From positions 3,286,001-3,350,000 of the forward strand of contig NZ_OY726395.1 of NCBI RefSeq assembly GCF_963378085.1: a stretch of 64,000 bases of DNA, in the 5' to 3' direction. The translations under genes and the position numbers were made by a program. The notes under the pieces are model-generated. The model worked only from the letters and a program-made list of their open reading frames with translations. It was not told the DNA's origin and ran no database searches. The DNA comes from Mycolicibacterium sp. MU0050. GTDB taxonomy: Bacteria; Actinomycetota; Actinomycetes; Mycobacteriales; Mycobacteriaceae. Below, in pieces: positions 35,049-44,536 of the stretch (its first letter is position 1; each line of letters begins with the position of its first letter).

Positions 35049-36410
35049 GTGACGAACGAACCCTGTTTTGCCGGCCTCGGCGTGCCCGCCGGTCTGGTCA
35101 AGACGCTTGCCGCGCAAGGCATTAGCGCCCCCTTCCCGATCCAGACCAAGACCCTTCCGGACTCGCTGGCCGGCCGTGACGTGCTGGGCCGCGGCAAGAC
35201 CGGCAGCGGCAAGACGCTGGCGTTCAGCCTGCCGTTGGCCACCCGACTGACCGCGGGACGACGCCGGGCGGCCGCGCCGTCCGGGCTGGTCTTGGCCCCC
35301 ACCCGGGAGCTGGCAACCCAGATCACCGCGACGCTGCAGCCGTTGGCCCAGGCCGCGGGCCTGTCCGTCACCACCATCTTCGGTGGCGTGTCGCAGTCGC
35401 GACAGGTCAGCGCCCTGCGCGCCGGCGTCGACATCGTGGTGGCCTGCCCCGGCCGGCTCGAAGATCTGATGCGGCAGGGCGAGATCAGCCTGAAGACAGT
35501 CGAGATCACCGTCATCGACGAGGCCGACCACATGGCCGACCTGGGTTTCCTGCCCGGCGTCACCCGCATCCTGTCGGCCACCCCGGCCGGCGGCCAACGC
35601 CTGCTGTTCTCCGCCACGTTGGACAACGGGGTCGACAAGCTGGTGAACAAGTTCCTGCGCGAGCCGGTTCTGCATTCCGTCGACGAGGCCAACTCCCCGG
35701 TCGCGGCGATGACCCACCACGTATTCCACGTCGGTGGCACCGACGAGAAGAGGAAGCTGGTGCAGTACCTCGCGTCGGGCACCGGCCGCCGAATCCTGTT
35801 CCTGCGCACCAAACATCAGGCCCGCAAGTTGGCCAAGCAGCTCACCGAGGCCGGCGTGCCGTCGGTGGACCTGCACGGCAACCTGTCCCAGCCGGCCCGC
35901 GACCGCAACCTGGCCGCATTCTCCAGCGGCGCGGCCCGGGTGTTGGTGGCCACCGACATCGCGGCGCGCGGAGTGCACGTCGACGACGTCGAACTGGTCG
36001 TGCATGTGGACCCCCCGATGGAACACAAGGCTTACCTGCACCGCTCGGGCCGTACCGCCCGCGCCGGCAACGCCGGCGACGTGGTGACGGTGGTCCTGCC
36101 CGAGCAGCGTCGCGACACCCGGTCGCTGTTGCAGAAGGCCGGTATTCGCGTCGAGCCGCAACTGGTGTCGGCCGATTCCGCCGCGGTGCGCGACCTCGTC
36201 GGCGAGATCGCCCCGTATCAGCGTCCCGCCCCGGTGGCCGCGCCCGCGGCTGCCCCGAACGGGTCCAAGCCGAGACGGCGCTCCGGCGGCGGTGCCAATG
36301 GGGGCCGCGGCGGGTCGCGCTCGGGCCATCAGGCGCCGGCCGCCGGCGGTGGTGGCCGCGGATCCCGTGGGGGTCGGGGCCGTCGCCCGCAGCGGGCCGC
36401 CTCGGCCTGA
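35049..36410 (+). CDS. DEAD-box RNA helicase (RhlE-like)
   Basis: 453 residues. Q motif PFPIQTKTL, motif I GRGKTGSGKT, Ia PTRELA, DEAD box as VIDEADHMADLG, motif III SAT, and C-terminal VATDIAARGVHVDDV and HRSGRTARAG are all present. The last ~60 residues are Gly/Arg/Ser-rich (GGANGGRGGSRSG), an RNA-binding tail common in cold-adaptation helicases. It unwinds structured RNA in ribosome assembly or decay. The long leader upstream fits post-transcriptional control. Confidence 0.94.
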   Translation: MTNEPCFAGLGVPAGLVKTLAAQGISAPFPIQTKTLPDSLAGRDVLGRGKTGSGKTLAFSLPLATRLTAGRRRAAAPSGLVLAPTRELATQITATLQPLAQAAGLSVTTIFGGVSQSRQVSALRAGVDIVVACPGRLEDLMRQGEISLKTVEITVIDEADHMADLGFLPGVTRILSATPAGGQRLLFSATLDNGVDKLVNKFLREPVLHSVDEANSPVAAMTHHVFHVGGTDEKRKLVQYLASGTGRRILFLRTKHQARKLAKQLTEAGVPSVDLHGNLSQPARDRNLAAFSSGAARVLVATDIAARGVHVDDVELVVHVDPPMEHKAYLHRSGRTARAGNAGDVVTVVLPEQRRDTRSLLQKAGIRVEPQLVSADSAAVRDLVGEIAPYQRPAPVAAPAAAPNGSKPRRRSGGGANGGRGGSRSGHQAPAAGGGGRGSRGGRGRRPQRAASA

Positions 36411-36473
36411 CGGACAGTTCGGCGGGCCGACGACGGCGCTGCATTGCGTCGCCCTCGGCCCGACGGACGGGCT

Positions 36474-36563
36474 TTAGCGGAGGCCGCCCCGGCGCACCCG
36501 CAGCCTGCGAGCGGCCCATGTCACGCACATCCGGCCCGGTAGATACAGCTCGATCTGGCTCAT
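36474..36563 (-). CDS. 29-aa Arg-rich small protein
   Basis: An ATG at 36561-36563 has a strong GAAAGGAGG 6 bases upstream. The peptide is MSQIELYLPGRMCVTWAARR continuing LRVRRGGLR, then TAA at 36474-36476. It is basic, with a hydrophobic core and one Cys. I know no family. The quality of the ribosome binding site and the lack of any larger gene here support a real small ORF. It converges on the helicase gene. Confidence 0.45.
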   Translation of the reverse strand: MSQIELYLPGRMCVTWAARRLRVRRGGLR

Positions 36564-36701
36564 TGCTCAGCCTCCTTTCGCTGCGAGATCCAGGCTAGGG
36601 CGACTTCCGCCCAATTTCTACTCGACTTACGTCTTTATCAGACTTAAGTGGGCGGTAAGCGGATCCTTGCCGGTTCGAACTTTGCTTGTTTCAATACAAA
36701 G

Positions 36702-37895
36702 ATGCCGGCCCTCAGGCGCAACTCTGCCGCGCGCTCGGTCAGCGCCGGAGAAGTCTTCGCGCTGATCCGCGAGGGCGTGACGGCCACCCGCGCCGAGGTT
36801 CGTGAGGCGACCGGGCTGTCACGCACGGCGGTCGCGGCCCGCATCGCAGCGCTCGAAGGGCTCGGTCTGGTGACCGAACACGAAGAGGGCGCGTCGACCG
36901 GCGGTCGGCCGCCGACTCTGCTGCGCTTCGACGCCGCCGCCGGCGTCGTGCTGGCGGTCGCCATCGGACGCAGTCGTACCTGCCTGGCGGTCGCCGATCT
37001 GGCCGGGTCCATCCAGGCGCATCAGGAGGTGGACCTGGACGGCCGCGCGGGGCCCGAGGACCTGATGCCGCAACTGGTCAAGCGACTCGAGGCCCTCGTC
37101 GCCGAGTCCGGACACGACCTCACCGACATCCGCGGCGTGGGCCTGAGCCTGCCCGGGGCGGTGGACCAGACCCGCGGCGCCATCCTGAACTCCCCGATCA
37201 TGAGCGGTTGGGACGGAGTCGAACTGGCACCGTTCTTCGCCGGCCTCACCGCCGCGCCGGTGCTCGTCGACAACGACGCCAACGTCATGGCGCTGGCTGA
37301 ATGGCGCGGCCACCACCGTGGCATCGATGACCTGCTGATGCTCAAGCTCTCCACCGGCCTGGGCGCCGGCATCATCGCCGGCGGCGCGCTGCGCCGCGGT
37401 GCGGTGGGCGCCGCCGGTGAGTTCGGGCACAACAAAATCCCGGCGGCCCAAGGGCTTTTGTGCCGCTGCGGAGACACCGGCTGTCTGGAGGCGATCGCGG
37501 GCGGCTGGACCCTGGTGCGCGCACTGCAGGAGCACGGACACCCGGTCGGGCACATTCGCGACGTCGTGGAGCTGGCCAACCGTGGCGAGCCGGAGGCGCG
37601 CCGCCTGCTGCGCGACAGCGGCCGGCACATCGGCGATGCGGTCGCCGCGGCGGTGAACCTGCTCAATCCCGCCGTCGTGGTGGTGGGCGGCGATATGGCG
37701 CGTGCGTACGACTTTCTGGTGGCGGGCCTGCGGGAGACCCTGTACGGCGCCGCCACCGCTCTGGCCACCCGCGCGCTGCAGGTGGTCCCCACCTCCTACG
37801 GCGAAAGCAGCGCGGTCTTGGGTTCGGCCGCGCTGATCCTGCACCGCATCCTGTCCGCCGACGCCGTCGACGCGGCGCTGGCGCACCGTCGCTGA
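36702..37895 (+). CDS. ROK family transcriptional regulator / sugar kinase-like
   Basis: 397 residues from the ATG at 36702; the frame is open to 36648. An N-terminal winged helix (ATRAEVREATGLSRTAVAAR) precedes a ROK domain with NDANVMALAEW, a zinc motif CRCGDTGCLEAIAGG and GAAGEFGHNK. ROK repressors bind sugars or their phosphates and are inactive as kinases. No sugar operon is adjacent, so the target is unknown. It is followed by acyl-CoA dehydrogenase genes. Confidence 0.88.
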   Translation: MPALRRNSAARSVSAGEVFALIREGVTATRAEVREATGLSRTAVAARIAALEGLGLVTEHEEGASTGGRPPTLLRFDAAAGVVLAVAIGRSRTCLAVADLAGSIQAHQEVDLDGRAGPEDLMPQLVKRLEALVAESGHDLTDIRGVGLSLPGAVDQTRGAILNSPIMSGWDGVELAPFFAGLTAAPVLVDNDANVMALAEWRGHHRGIDDLLMLKLSTGLGAGIIAGGALRRGAVGAAGEFGHNKIPAAQGLLCRCGDTGCLEAIAGGWTLVRALQEHGHPVGHIRDVVELANRGEPEARRLLRDSGRHIGDAVAAAVNLLNPAVVVVGGDMARAYDFLVAGLRETLYGAATALATRALQVVPTSYGESSAVLGSAALILHRILSADAVDAALAHRR

Positions 37896-37992
37896 CCAGC
37901 CTTTGCCCCCGGGGATGGACCGGAACCGACCCGTCTGGCAAGATTTGATCAAATATCGAAAATGCCCGTGATGCCGAGCTTGAGGACGACGT

Positions 37993-39225
37993 ATGGACTT
38001 GGAGTGGTCGGAGAAGGACCGCGCGTTTCGCGATGAGGTGCGCGCGTTCCTCGATGAGAAGCTGACCCCGGATCTGCGCGAAGCGGGCCGCTTGATGACC
38101 AGCGTGTACGCCGACCACGAGGCCAGCATGGCCTGGCAGGCGATCCTGCACGAGCGGGGTTGGGCCGCCCCGGCCTGGCCGGTCGAACACGGCGGCTGCG
38201 ACTGGACGCTGACCCAGCACTACATCTTCAGCCGCGAATCGCAGCTCGCCGGTGCGCCGTCGCTGTCGCCGATGGGCATCAAGATGGTGGCCCACGCCAT
38301 CATCCGGTTCGGCACCGAGGAACAGAAGGCGTTCTTCCTGCCGCGGATCCTCACCGGTGAGGTCTTCTTCTGTCAGGGCTATTCGGAACCGGAATCCGGC
38401 AGCGACCTCGCCTCCCTGCAGATGGCGGCGGTGTCCGACGGTGATGACCTGGTGCTCACCGGCAGCAAGATCTGGACCACCCACGCCACCGAGGCCAACT
38501 GGATGTTCGCCCTGGTGCGGACGTCGCGCCTGGAACGCAAGCAACAGGGCATCACCTTCGTGCTGCTGGAGATGGACACCCCCGGCGTCGAGGTGCACCC
38601 GCTGGTGATGACCTCCGGCGAGGAGGTGCAAAGCCAGGTGTTCTTCGACGGCGTGCGCGTGCCGAAGGCCAACGTGCTCGGCCAGATCGACGACGGTTGG
38701 ACCGTCGCGAAGTATCTGCTGGAGTTCGAGCGCGGCGGCGGCGCGACCGCCCCGGCGTTGCAGGTGATGGCGGAGGAAATCGCCACCGCCGCAACACATC
38801 AGCCCGGCCCGGACGGCGGTCCGCTGATCGAGGACCCGGCGTTCGCCCGCAAGCTGGCCGACGTCCGCATCCGCACCGAGGTGCTCGAGATCCTGGAGTT
38901 CCGGACCCTGGCCGTGGTCGCCGAGGGCGGCAATCCGGGACCCGCGTCCTCCATGCTCAAGGTGATCTCCACCGAGTTGAGCCAGGCCATCACCGAATTG
39001 GCGCTCGAGGCCGCGGGCCCGCGCGGCCGGGTCTACCAGCCGCACGCCACCCGGCCGGGCGGACCGGTGACCGAGTACGAGCCGCCGGCCGACGGTTACG
39101 TCAGCGGGCAGCCCTGGCAGGCGGTGGCGCCGCTGCGGTACTTCAACGACCGGGCCGGCTCGATCTACGCCGGCAGCAACGAGATTCAACGAAACATCCT
39201 CGCCAAAGCGGCGCTCGGGCTCTAG
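37993..39225 (+). CDS. Acyl-CoA dehydrogenase (subunit of a pair)
   Basis: 410 residues. Signatures are FCQGYSEPESGSDLA (flavin/substrate), TGSKIWTTHATEANW, and the C-terminal AGSNEIQRNILAKAALG. The next gene encodes a shorter acyl-CoA dehydrogenase 11 bases downstream. Mycobacteria use such pairs as alpha2beta2 heterotetramers for sterol side-chain or other bulky CoA thioesters, and only one subunit keeps full catalytic residues. The pairing is an inference from spacing. Confidence 0.9.
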   Translation: MDLEWSEKDRAFRDEVRAFLDEKLTPDLREAGRLMTSVYADHEASMAWQAILHERGWAAPAWPVEHGGCDWTLTQHYIFSRESQLAGAPSLSPMGIKMVAHAIIRFGTEEQKAFFLPRILTGEVFFCQGYSEPESGSDLASLQMAAVSDGDDLVLTGSKIWTTHATEANWMFALVRTSRLERKQQGITFVLLEMDTPGVEVHPLVMTSGEEVQSQVFFDGVRVPKANVLGQIDDGWTVAKYLLEFERGGGATAPALQVMAEEIATAATHQPGPDGGPLIEDPAFARKLADVRIRTEVLEILEFRTLAVVAEGGNPGPASSMLKVISTELSQAITELALEAAGPRGRVYQPHATRPGGPVTEYEPPADGYVSGQPWQAVAPLRYFNDRAGSIYAGSNEIQRNILAKAALGL

Positions 39226-39236
39226 GGAAACTGGTC

Positions 39237-40334
39237 ATGGAATTCAACCTCAGCAAGGAACAGGAACTGCTGCGCGACGGGCTCGCGAAGTTTCTCGACA
39301 CCCGCTACGAGCTGGCGGCCAGCCGCAGCGCGGCCAAGACCGGCGCCGGCTGGCAGCCCGAGATCTGGCGATCGTTCGCCGAGGAACTGGGCATCCTGGG
39401 CGCCACCTTCGACGAGTCGGTCGGCGGCATCGGCGGTGGCGCCGAAGAGATGATGGTCATCACCGAGGAGCTGGGCCGAGCCCTGGTGGTCGAGCCCTAC
39501 GTCAGCACCGTGGTGGTCGGCGGCGGTCTGCTGACGCGCGCCGACACCGCCGCGGCGCGCGCGGTGCTCGAGCAGATCGTCGAGGGCACGGCCGTCGTCG
39601 CGCTCGCCAACCTCGACACCACCGGGCCGGCGACCGCCGAATCCGGCGGCGACGGTTGGGTTCTCACGGGCGCGAAGTCGGTGGTGCTGGACGCGCCACT
39701 GGCCACCCATCTGCTGATCACCGCCGACACCGCCGAGGCCACGTCGCTGTTCCTTGTCGAGTTCGACGCCTCGGCCCCGCCGGCCGGCCTGACCGTGCAC
39801 GCCTACCGGACCATCGACGATCGCCAGGCCGCAGACCTGGCATTCGACGGCCTGCGCCTGCCCGCCGACGCGATGCTGTGCGTGGCCGAGCCGTCCCTGG
39901 CGCGCGCGCTGGACGAGGGCGCGGCCGCGGTCGCGTCCGAGGCGGTGGGCTGCATGCGAAAGGTGTTGGCGGACACCGTCGAATACTGCAAGCAGCGCCA
40001 GCAGTTCGGCCAGCCGATCGGCAGCTTCCAGGTACTGCAGCACCGGATGGTCGACATGTACATGGAACTCGAGCAGGCCGTGGCGGCGGTCTATCTGGCG
40101 GTGCTGAACCTCGACGCCGAACCGGCGACCCGGGCCCGCGCCGTCTCGGCCGCCAAGGCGACCGTCGGGCGCGCCGCCCGGTTCATCGGACAGAACGCGG
40201 TCCAGTTGCACGGCGGCATGGGAATGACCGAGGAACTGGCCATCGGCCACTACTTCAAGCGCCTCACCGCCGTGCAGTACGAGTTCGGCACCACCGACTA
40301 CCACCTGGGCCGGTACGCACAGCTGTCGAAGTAG
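39237..40334 (+). CDS. Acyl-CoA dehydrogenase (second subunit of the pair)
   Basis: 365 residues from the ATG at 39237. It shows MEFNLSKEQELLRDG, MRKVLADTVEYCKQRQQFGQ, and QLHGGMGMTEELAIGHYFK near the end; the middle domain is shorter and less conserved than in its partner. It would form a heteromer with the preceding FadE-type protein. The substrate is unknown but the DapB-like and KshA-like neighbours suggest steroid-like compounds. Confidence 0.9.
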   Translation: MEFNLSKEQELLRDGLAKFLDTRYELAASRSAAKTGAGWQPEIWRSFAEELGILGATFDESVGGIGGGAEEMMVITEELGRALVVEPYVSTVVVGGGLLTRADTAAARAVLEQIVEGTAVVALANLDTTGPATAESGGDGWVLTGAKSVVLDAPLATHLLITADTAEATSLFLVEFDASAPPAGLTVHAYRTIDDRQAADLAFDGLRLPADAMLCVAEPSLARALDEGAAAVASEAVGCMRKVLADTVEYCKQRQQFGQPIGSFQVLQHRMVDMYMELEQAVAAVYLAVLNLDAEPATRARAVSAAKATVGRAARFIGQNAVQLHGGMGMTEELAIGHYFKRLTAVQYEFGTTDYHLGRYAQLSK

Positions 40335-40340
40335 CGCCTA

Positions 40341-41423
40341 CTAGAGGTTGAACCGGCCCGCGAACCCGCGCAGCGGAAGGTCCGCACTGGTGAGCAGTCC
40401 CGGCGGTGCGGCCACCACCCGCTCCAGCGAGTTCAGGGCCGGCAACCCGGTGACGGTCATGCCGATCGAGGCGAACGCCGTCGGGTCACCAAGGTCCACA
40501 CCGGGTTTCGGGAAGATCATGTGCTTGTTGTAGACGCACGGGTCCCCGGCGATCTTGGTGATGTAGCAGCCCTTGATGTCCCAGTGCGGGTCGGTGAACG
40601 GCGTCATCTGCCATTCCAGGTGGGTCTCGATGCGGGGCACCCCGTCGACCATGCCCTGGTATTTGATGTAATTGCCGCCCAGTGAACCCTTGGGCAGCTG
40701 ATACCAGCCGAGGTCGACATCCTTGGTGCAGGCGCCCAACTCGGCGCTGAAGACCACCTCGTCGAGTTCGAGTTCGAAGCAGTCGGCCATCATCAGCACG
40801 CTGTCGGCGAAGACTCGGGTGTACTTCTCCAGCATGCCCGGGATCTCCGGGTCGTCGACCGGTCGGCCATAGCCCACCTCGATCCAGGTGTCCCGGGAAT
40901 GGTGGCAGGACACGTCGACGGACTCGATGGTGGTGACGTTCTCGATGTCGGCGACGTCGGCCGAACACACCACGCCCAGAATCTGATTGACCCCGGGATT
41001 CATGCCGGTGCCGTAGAACGTGGCCCCGCCCTTGGCGCACGCCTCGGCCAGCAGCGTGCTGACCGGCTTGCCCGACGGGTGCGGGTGGTTGGTGTCGCGG
41101 TGCCAGCCGGTGATCCAGTCGGCTGTCGTGACGATGTTGATCCCCGCCTCGAGGACTCGCACGTAGAGGTCCTCGTCGGGAAAGACGCCGTGGAAGGTGA
41201 GCACGTCGGGCTTGGCGGCGATGATCTCCTCCACCGTCCCGGTGGCACGCACCCCGACGGGTCCGATCCCGGCCAGTTCGCCCACGTCGCGGCCGATCTT
41301 GTCCGGCGTATAGCAGTGCACACCGATCAGGTCGATGTCCGGGCGGTTCTGGATGCGCTTGATCATCTCGGTGCCGACGTTGCCGGTGGCGACCTGGAAG
41401 ACCCTGATGGGGCGGTGGGACAT
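40341..41423 (-). CDS. NAD(P)H-dependent dehydrogenase, DapB/dihydrodipicolinate-reductase-like
   Basis: 360 residues from the ATG at 41421-41423. The N-terminal VFQVATGNVGTEMIKRIQ is a Rossmann fold like that of the mycobacterial dihydrodipicolinate-reductase-like family, which is distinct from true DapB. PDVLTFHGVFPDEDLYVRVL follows. Such proteins are often found in lipid or steroid gene clusters with unknown substrates. It is followed on the same strand by nothing close; it lies 13 bases downstream of the Rieske oxygenase. Confidence 0.75.
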   Translation of the reverse strand: MSHRPIRVFQVATGNVGTEMIKRIQNRPDIDLIGVHCYTPDKIGRDVGELAGIGPVGVRATGTVEEIIAAKPDVLTFHGVFPDEDLYVRVLEAGINIVTTADWITGWHRDTNHPHPSGKPVSTLLAEACAKGGATFYGTGMNPGVNQILGVVCSADVADIENVTTIESVDVSCHHSRDTWIEVGYGRPVDDPEIPGMLEKYTRVFADSVLMMADCFELELDEVVFSAELGACTKDVDLGWYQLPKGSLGGNYIKYQGMVDGVPRIETHLEWQMTPFTDPHWDIKGCYITKIAGDPCVYNKHMIFPKPGVDLGDPTAFASIGMTVTGLPALNSLERVVAAPPGLLTSADLPLRGFAGRFNL

Positions 41424-41436
41424 CGTGACTGCCTTT

Positions 41437-42465
41437 CTAGGTGCGGCCGGCCAGCTCGGCGGCACTGCCACCGCGCCCGTCGGGATAGAACTGTTTGGCC
41501 CAGTTGCGGATGGCGGTGAAGCCCTGATATTCCGAATTGGCCAGCGCGGGCGGATCGGAGTACCGCTGATGCGCCCAGATGTGGATGTCCTGGCTGAACT
41601 GCCGGATCACCTCGTGGCCGAACTCGGCGGCCTTGGCCGCGGCGCGTTCGGGGTCGCGGGTGGCCGAATCCCCTTGCGGGCGGCCGATGTACACCATGAA
41701 CCGCACATCGGAGGTGAACTCGTCGACGGGGGTGATCGCGGAGATGGTGCGGTTGTCGATCATCCCCCAGCTCTTGGTGACCGCGATGCCCAGCCCGCCG
41801 TTGATGGCCTCGACGCCGCTGTTGACGTCCTCGATCTTCTGCCCGTCGTCACCCTCGAAGGTGATGGTGAAGTCGACGAAGGACACCGGCGCCTCGAAGT
41901 CATGCCGGGTGAACACCGGCACGATCGGCGTCTGGTGCACGTACTTGAAGTGTGCGAAGTCCACGCCGTTCTCCAGCACGTACTGCGGGTGCATCTCCAG
42001 GCCCCGGCGGAACAGGCGCTGCTGCGGGTAGTAGTCGGCCGCGGCGCTGCCGTCGTCGAAGGCCGCAAACACGTCGGGCGCCTCGAAATACGGTTCGCGG
42101 CCCTCGATGTCGTGCCAGATGTAGACCGATTCGTTGCGTTCGACCACCGGGTAGACCTTGATGCGCCGGCCGCGATTGGGGCGGTCCTCGTAGGGGATAC
42201 ACACGTTGCGGCCCTGTTGGCTCCACTGCCAGCCGTGAAACGGGCACTGCAGCACCTCCCCGACCACCGTTCCGCCGTAACCCAGGTGGGCCCCCAGATG
42301 CTCGCAGTAGGCGTTCATCACGGTCAGCTGCCCAGACTCCGCGCGCCAGGCGATCATCTCCTGGTCGAAGTACTTCATCGGATGCACCGCGCCCACGGCG
42401 ATCTCGTCCGACCATGCGACCTGGAACCACCCAGTGGGTTTCATCGACAACGGTGGCTTGGCCAT
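41437..42465 (-). CDS. Rieske non-heme iron oxygenase, KshA-like
   Basis: 342 residues from the ATG at 42463-42465. The Rieske centre is CEHLGAHLGYGG plus CPFHGWQW. The mononuclear iron site reads NGVDFAHFKYVHQTP (a conserved acidic/His pair). The length and these motifs fit 3-ketosteroid 9alpha-hydroxylase oxygenase (KshA), which needs a reductase (KshB) not present here. Steroid activity is inferred from family; other KshA paralogues accept bile-acid or sterol intermediates. It diverges from the TetR gene by 79 bp. Confidence 0.85.
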   Translation of the reverse strand: MAKPPLSMKPTGWFQVAWSDEIAVGAVHPMKYFDQEMIAWRAESGQLTVMNAYCEHLGAHLGYGGTVVGEVLQCPFHGWQWSQQGRNVCIPYEDRPNRGRRIKVYPVVERNESVYIWHDIEGREPYFEAPDVFAAFDDGSAAADYYPQQRLFRRGLEMHPQYVLENGVDFAHFKYVHQTPIVPVFTRHDFEAPVSFVDFTITFEGDDGQKIEDVNSGVEAINGGLGIAVTKSWGMIDNRTISAITPVDEFTSDVRFMVYIGRPQGDSATRDPERAAAKAAEFGHEVIRQFSQDIHIWAHQRYSDPPALANSEYQGFTAIRNWAKQFYPDGRGGSAAELAGRT

Positions 42466-42544
42466 CGGCCAAATGATAGTGGGAGCGATCACAAAATAGT
42501 AGGGGGCACTGTGAAATGAGCCCGGGCGGCTACCATCAGGGGTT

Positions 42545-43183
42545 ATGACCGCCGCAGGAACCGAGGGAAGGCGCAGCAATCGGCGCGGCATCGCCACCCG
42601 GGAGAACATGCTCGAGGCCGCGGTGCGCTGCCTGGCCTCCGGCGATCCGGGGGCGGTCTCGGCGAGTCGGATCGCCAAGGAGATCGGCGCCACCTGGGGC
42701 ACGGTGAAGTACCAGTTCGGCGATGTCGACGGGTTCTGGGCCGCGGTGCTGCACCACACCGCCGAACAGCGCGGCGAGCTACCGGTGCGGACGGACGCGG
42801 ACCTGCCGCTGCGCGAGCGCGTGTCCGCCATCATCGAAACCCTCTACGCCGGACTGACATCGAGCCACTCGCGGGCCATCGAGAACCTGCGGGCCGCCCT
42901 GCCCAGCGACGCCGGCGAGTTGCGACGCCTGTATCCGCGCACCGCCGCCGAACTGTCGACCTGGGGCGACAGCTGGTTGCAGTCATGCGAGCGGGCGTTC
43001 GCCGATCTGGACGTGGACGCCGCGCGGGTGCGTGAGGTGGCGGCCTTCATCCCCGGCGCCATGCGCGGCATCGTGTCCGAACGTCAGCTCGGCAGCTTCT
43101 TCGATCTCGACGAGGCCCGCCGCGGGCTCACCAACGCCATCGTCGCCTACCTCGAGCACTCGGGCCGCCGCGTCAACCCGTGA
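42545..43183 (+). CDS. TetR family transcriptional regulator
   Basis: 212 residues. The helix-turn-helix spans residues ~20-65 (MLEAAVRCLASGD, VSASRIAKEIGATWGTVKYQFGDVDG). The C-terminal all-helical ligand domain ends near LEHSGRRVNP. It is divergent from the KshA-like oxygenase across a 79-bp promoter region, the usual arrangement for a local repressor of that gene. The inducer is unknown. Confidence 0.9.
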   Translation: MTAAGTEGRRSNRRGIATRENMLEAAVRCLASGDPGAVSASRIAKEIGATWGTVKYQFGDVDGFWAAVLHHTAEQRGELPVRTDADLPLRERVSAIIETLYAGLTSSHSRAIENLRAALPSDAGELRRLYPRTAAELSTWGDSWLQSCERAFADLDVDAARVREVAAFIPGAMRGIVSERQLGSFFDLDEARRGLTNAIVAYLEHSGRRVNP

Positions 43184-43652
43184 CCGAGCGCTCCAGTGCG
43201 GCAAGCGAATCCACCAGGTAGCTCTCGTCGAACGGCGGCATTCCGCCGACCATGTCCCGAAAGCTCTGCGGGGTCCCGGCCCAGTCGTAGGTCAACGTGA
43301 CCTCGGTTCCGGATCCGTTGGCCGCCAGGTCGTAGCGCCAACTCCACCCGCCCGGCTGGTGGTTGCCGTCCTCGTCGAGAGTGCCCGGCAGCCATCCGAT
43401 GGAGCGGTCGGCCTCGAACACATCGACCACGTTGTGCATCACGTAGTGTCCGCCGGCGAACTCCAAGAACATGTTCATCGCGAACGTCTCGCCCACGCCG
43501 GCGATGCGCCGCGGCTCCACCGCGTCCCGGACCCAGTCGCTGGGCTCGATGTCACGGTGCCGCGCCGGGTCGGACAGCACGGCGAAGACCTGCGCTGGCG
43601 AGGCGGCGATGGTCCGCGTGAGGACGAACCGCTCCTTGTGGTCATCGCTCAT
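43173..43652 (-). CDS. SRPBCC/START-like domain protein (polyketide cyclase type)
   Basis: 159 residues from the ATG at 43650-43652. It begins with the typical FVLTRTIAASPAQVFAVLSDPA, and has EVTLTYDWAGTP towards the end; this is the SRPBCC helix-grip fold that binds hydrophobic ligands. Its stop overlaps the TetR stop region by 11 bp on the other strand. The ATG overlaps the DUF899 stop by 4 bp, so these two are coupled. Confidence 0.85.
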   Translation of the reverse strand: MSDDHKERFVLTRTIAASPAQVFAVLSDPARHRDIEPSDWVRDAVEPRRIAGVGETFAMNMFLEFAGGHYVMHNVVDVFEADRSIGWLPGTLDEDGNHQPGGWSWRYDLAANGSGTEVTLTYDWAGTPQSFRDMVGGMPPFDESYLVDSLAALERSVTG

Positions 43653-44341
43653 GCGCTGACCCCCTCGCCGTAGAGCCGCGCGACGTCCGGCGAGTCCAAC
43701 CACTTGGAATACGTCGGGGACTTCGGCCAACCCTCGGGCGAGTCCTGCCACTCCTCCTGGCGTCCCCACGGCAGCAGGTCGACCAACGCGAAGGTGTAGC
43801 TGAGTTGTTCGGTGCCACGTCCGTTGGTGCGCCAGGTCCGGTAGACGGTGTCGCCGTCGCGCAGGAACACGTTGACCGCGAAGCCCTCGTTGGGTGCGGC
43901 GTCGACGTCGGCGCCGAATGTGCTCTGCGCCGACGAGTACCACGGCATTTTGTTGCCGACCCTGTCCCGGTAGGCCAGCGCCTCCTCGATGGGCCCGTTG
44001 GTGACGATGACGAACCGGGCGTCGTAGTTGGCCAGGAAATCCAGCCGGGTGTACTGCGAGGTGAGACCGGTGCACCCGCCGCACTGCCACTCGGCGCCGT
44101 CGGTCCACATGTGGTGGTAGGTGATCAGTTGGGAGCGGCCGCCGAACACGTCGGCCAACCGGACGGGCCCGTCCTCCCCGATCAGCGTGTATTCGGGCAT
44201 CCGCACCATGGGCAGTCGCCGGCGCTGCGCGGCGATCGCGTCCAGTTCGCGGGTCGCGGCCTTCTCGCGTCGCCGCAGCTCAGCCAGCGCGGTGGCCCAG
44301 GTCTGCTGATCGACCACCGGCGGCATGGATTCGCTGTTCAT
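43649..44341 (-). CDS. DUF899 family thioredoxin-like protein
   Basis: 230 residues. It includes VRMPEYTLIGEDGPVRLADV, YHHMWTDGAEWQCGGCTGLT (a CxxC in the position of the thioredoxin active site) and NVFLRDGDTVYRTWRTNGRG. DUF899 proteins have a thioredoxin fold and no established activity. It is translationally coupled to the downstream SRPBCC gene. AGGAGG-like GGAGGCCTC stands before its ATG. Confidence 0.85.
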   Translation of the reverse strand: MNSESMPPVVDQQTWATALAELRRREKAATRELDAIAAQRRRLPMVRMPEYTLIGEDGPVRLADVFGGRSQLITYHHMWTDGAEWQCGGCTGLTSQYTRLDFLANYDARFVIVTNGPIEEALAYRDRVGNKMPWYSSAQSTFGADVDAAPNEGFAVNVFLRDGDTVYRTWRTNGRGTEQLSYTFALVDLLPWGRQEEWQDSPEGWPKSPTYSKWLDSPDVARLYGEGVSA

Positions 44342-44536
44342 GAGGCCTCCTGCATGAGTTTCGTAGCGCTACAGGGATTGACCGCCCGCTGCCCGGATAC
44401 TCATCGCCGGGTCTGGAAAAAGGGGGTACCGAGGAGGTCTTGTCACCTCAGAACATAGGATGCCCTAACCTCGGATCAGCGGTTTTCGCGGAAAGAGAGG
44501 ATCGATGATGATCTGCAGCGACGAAGGTGGCGGGCA

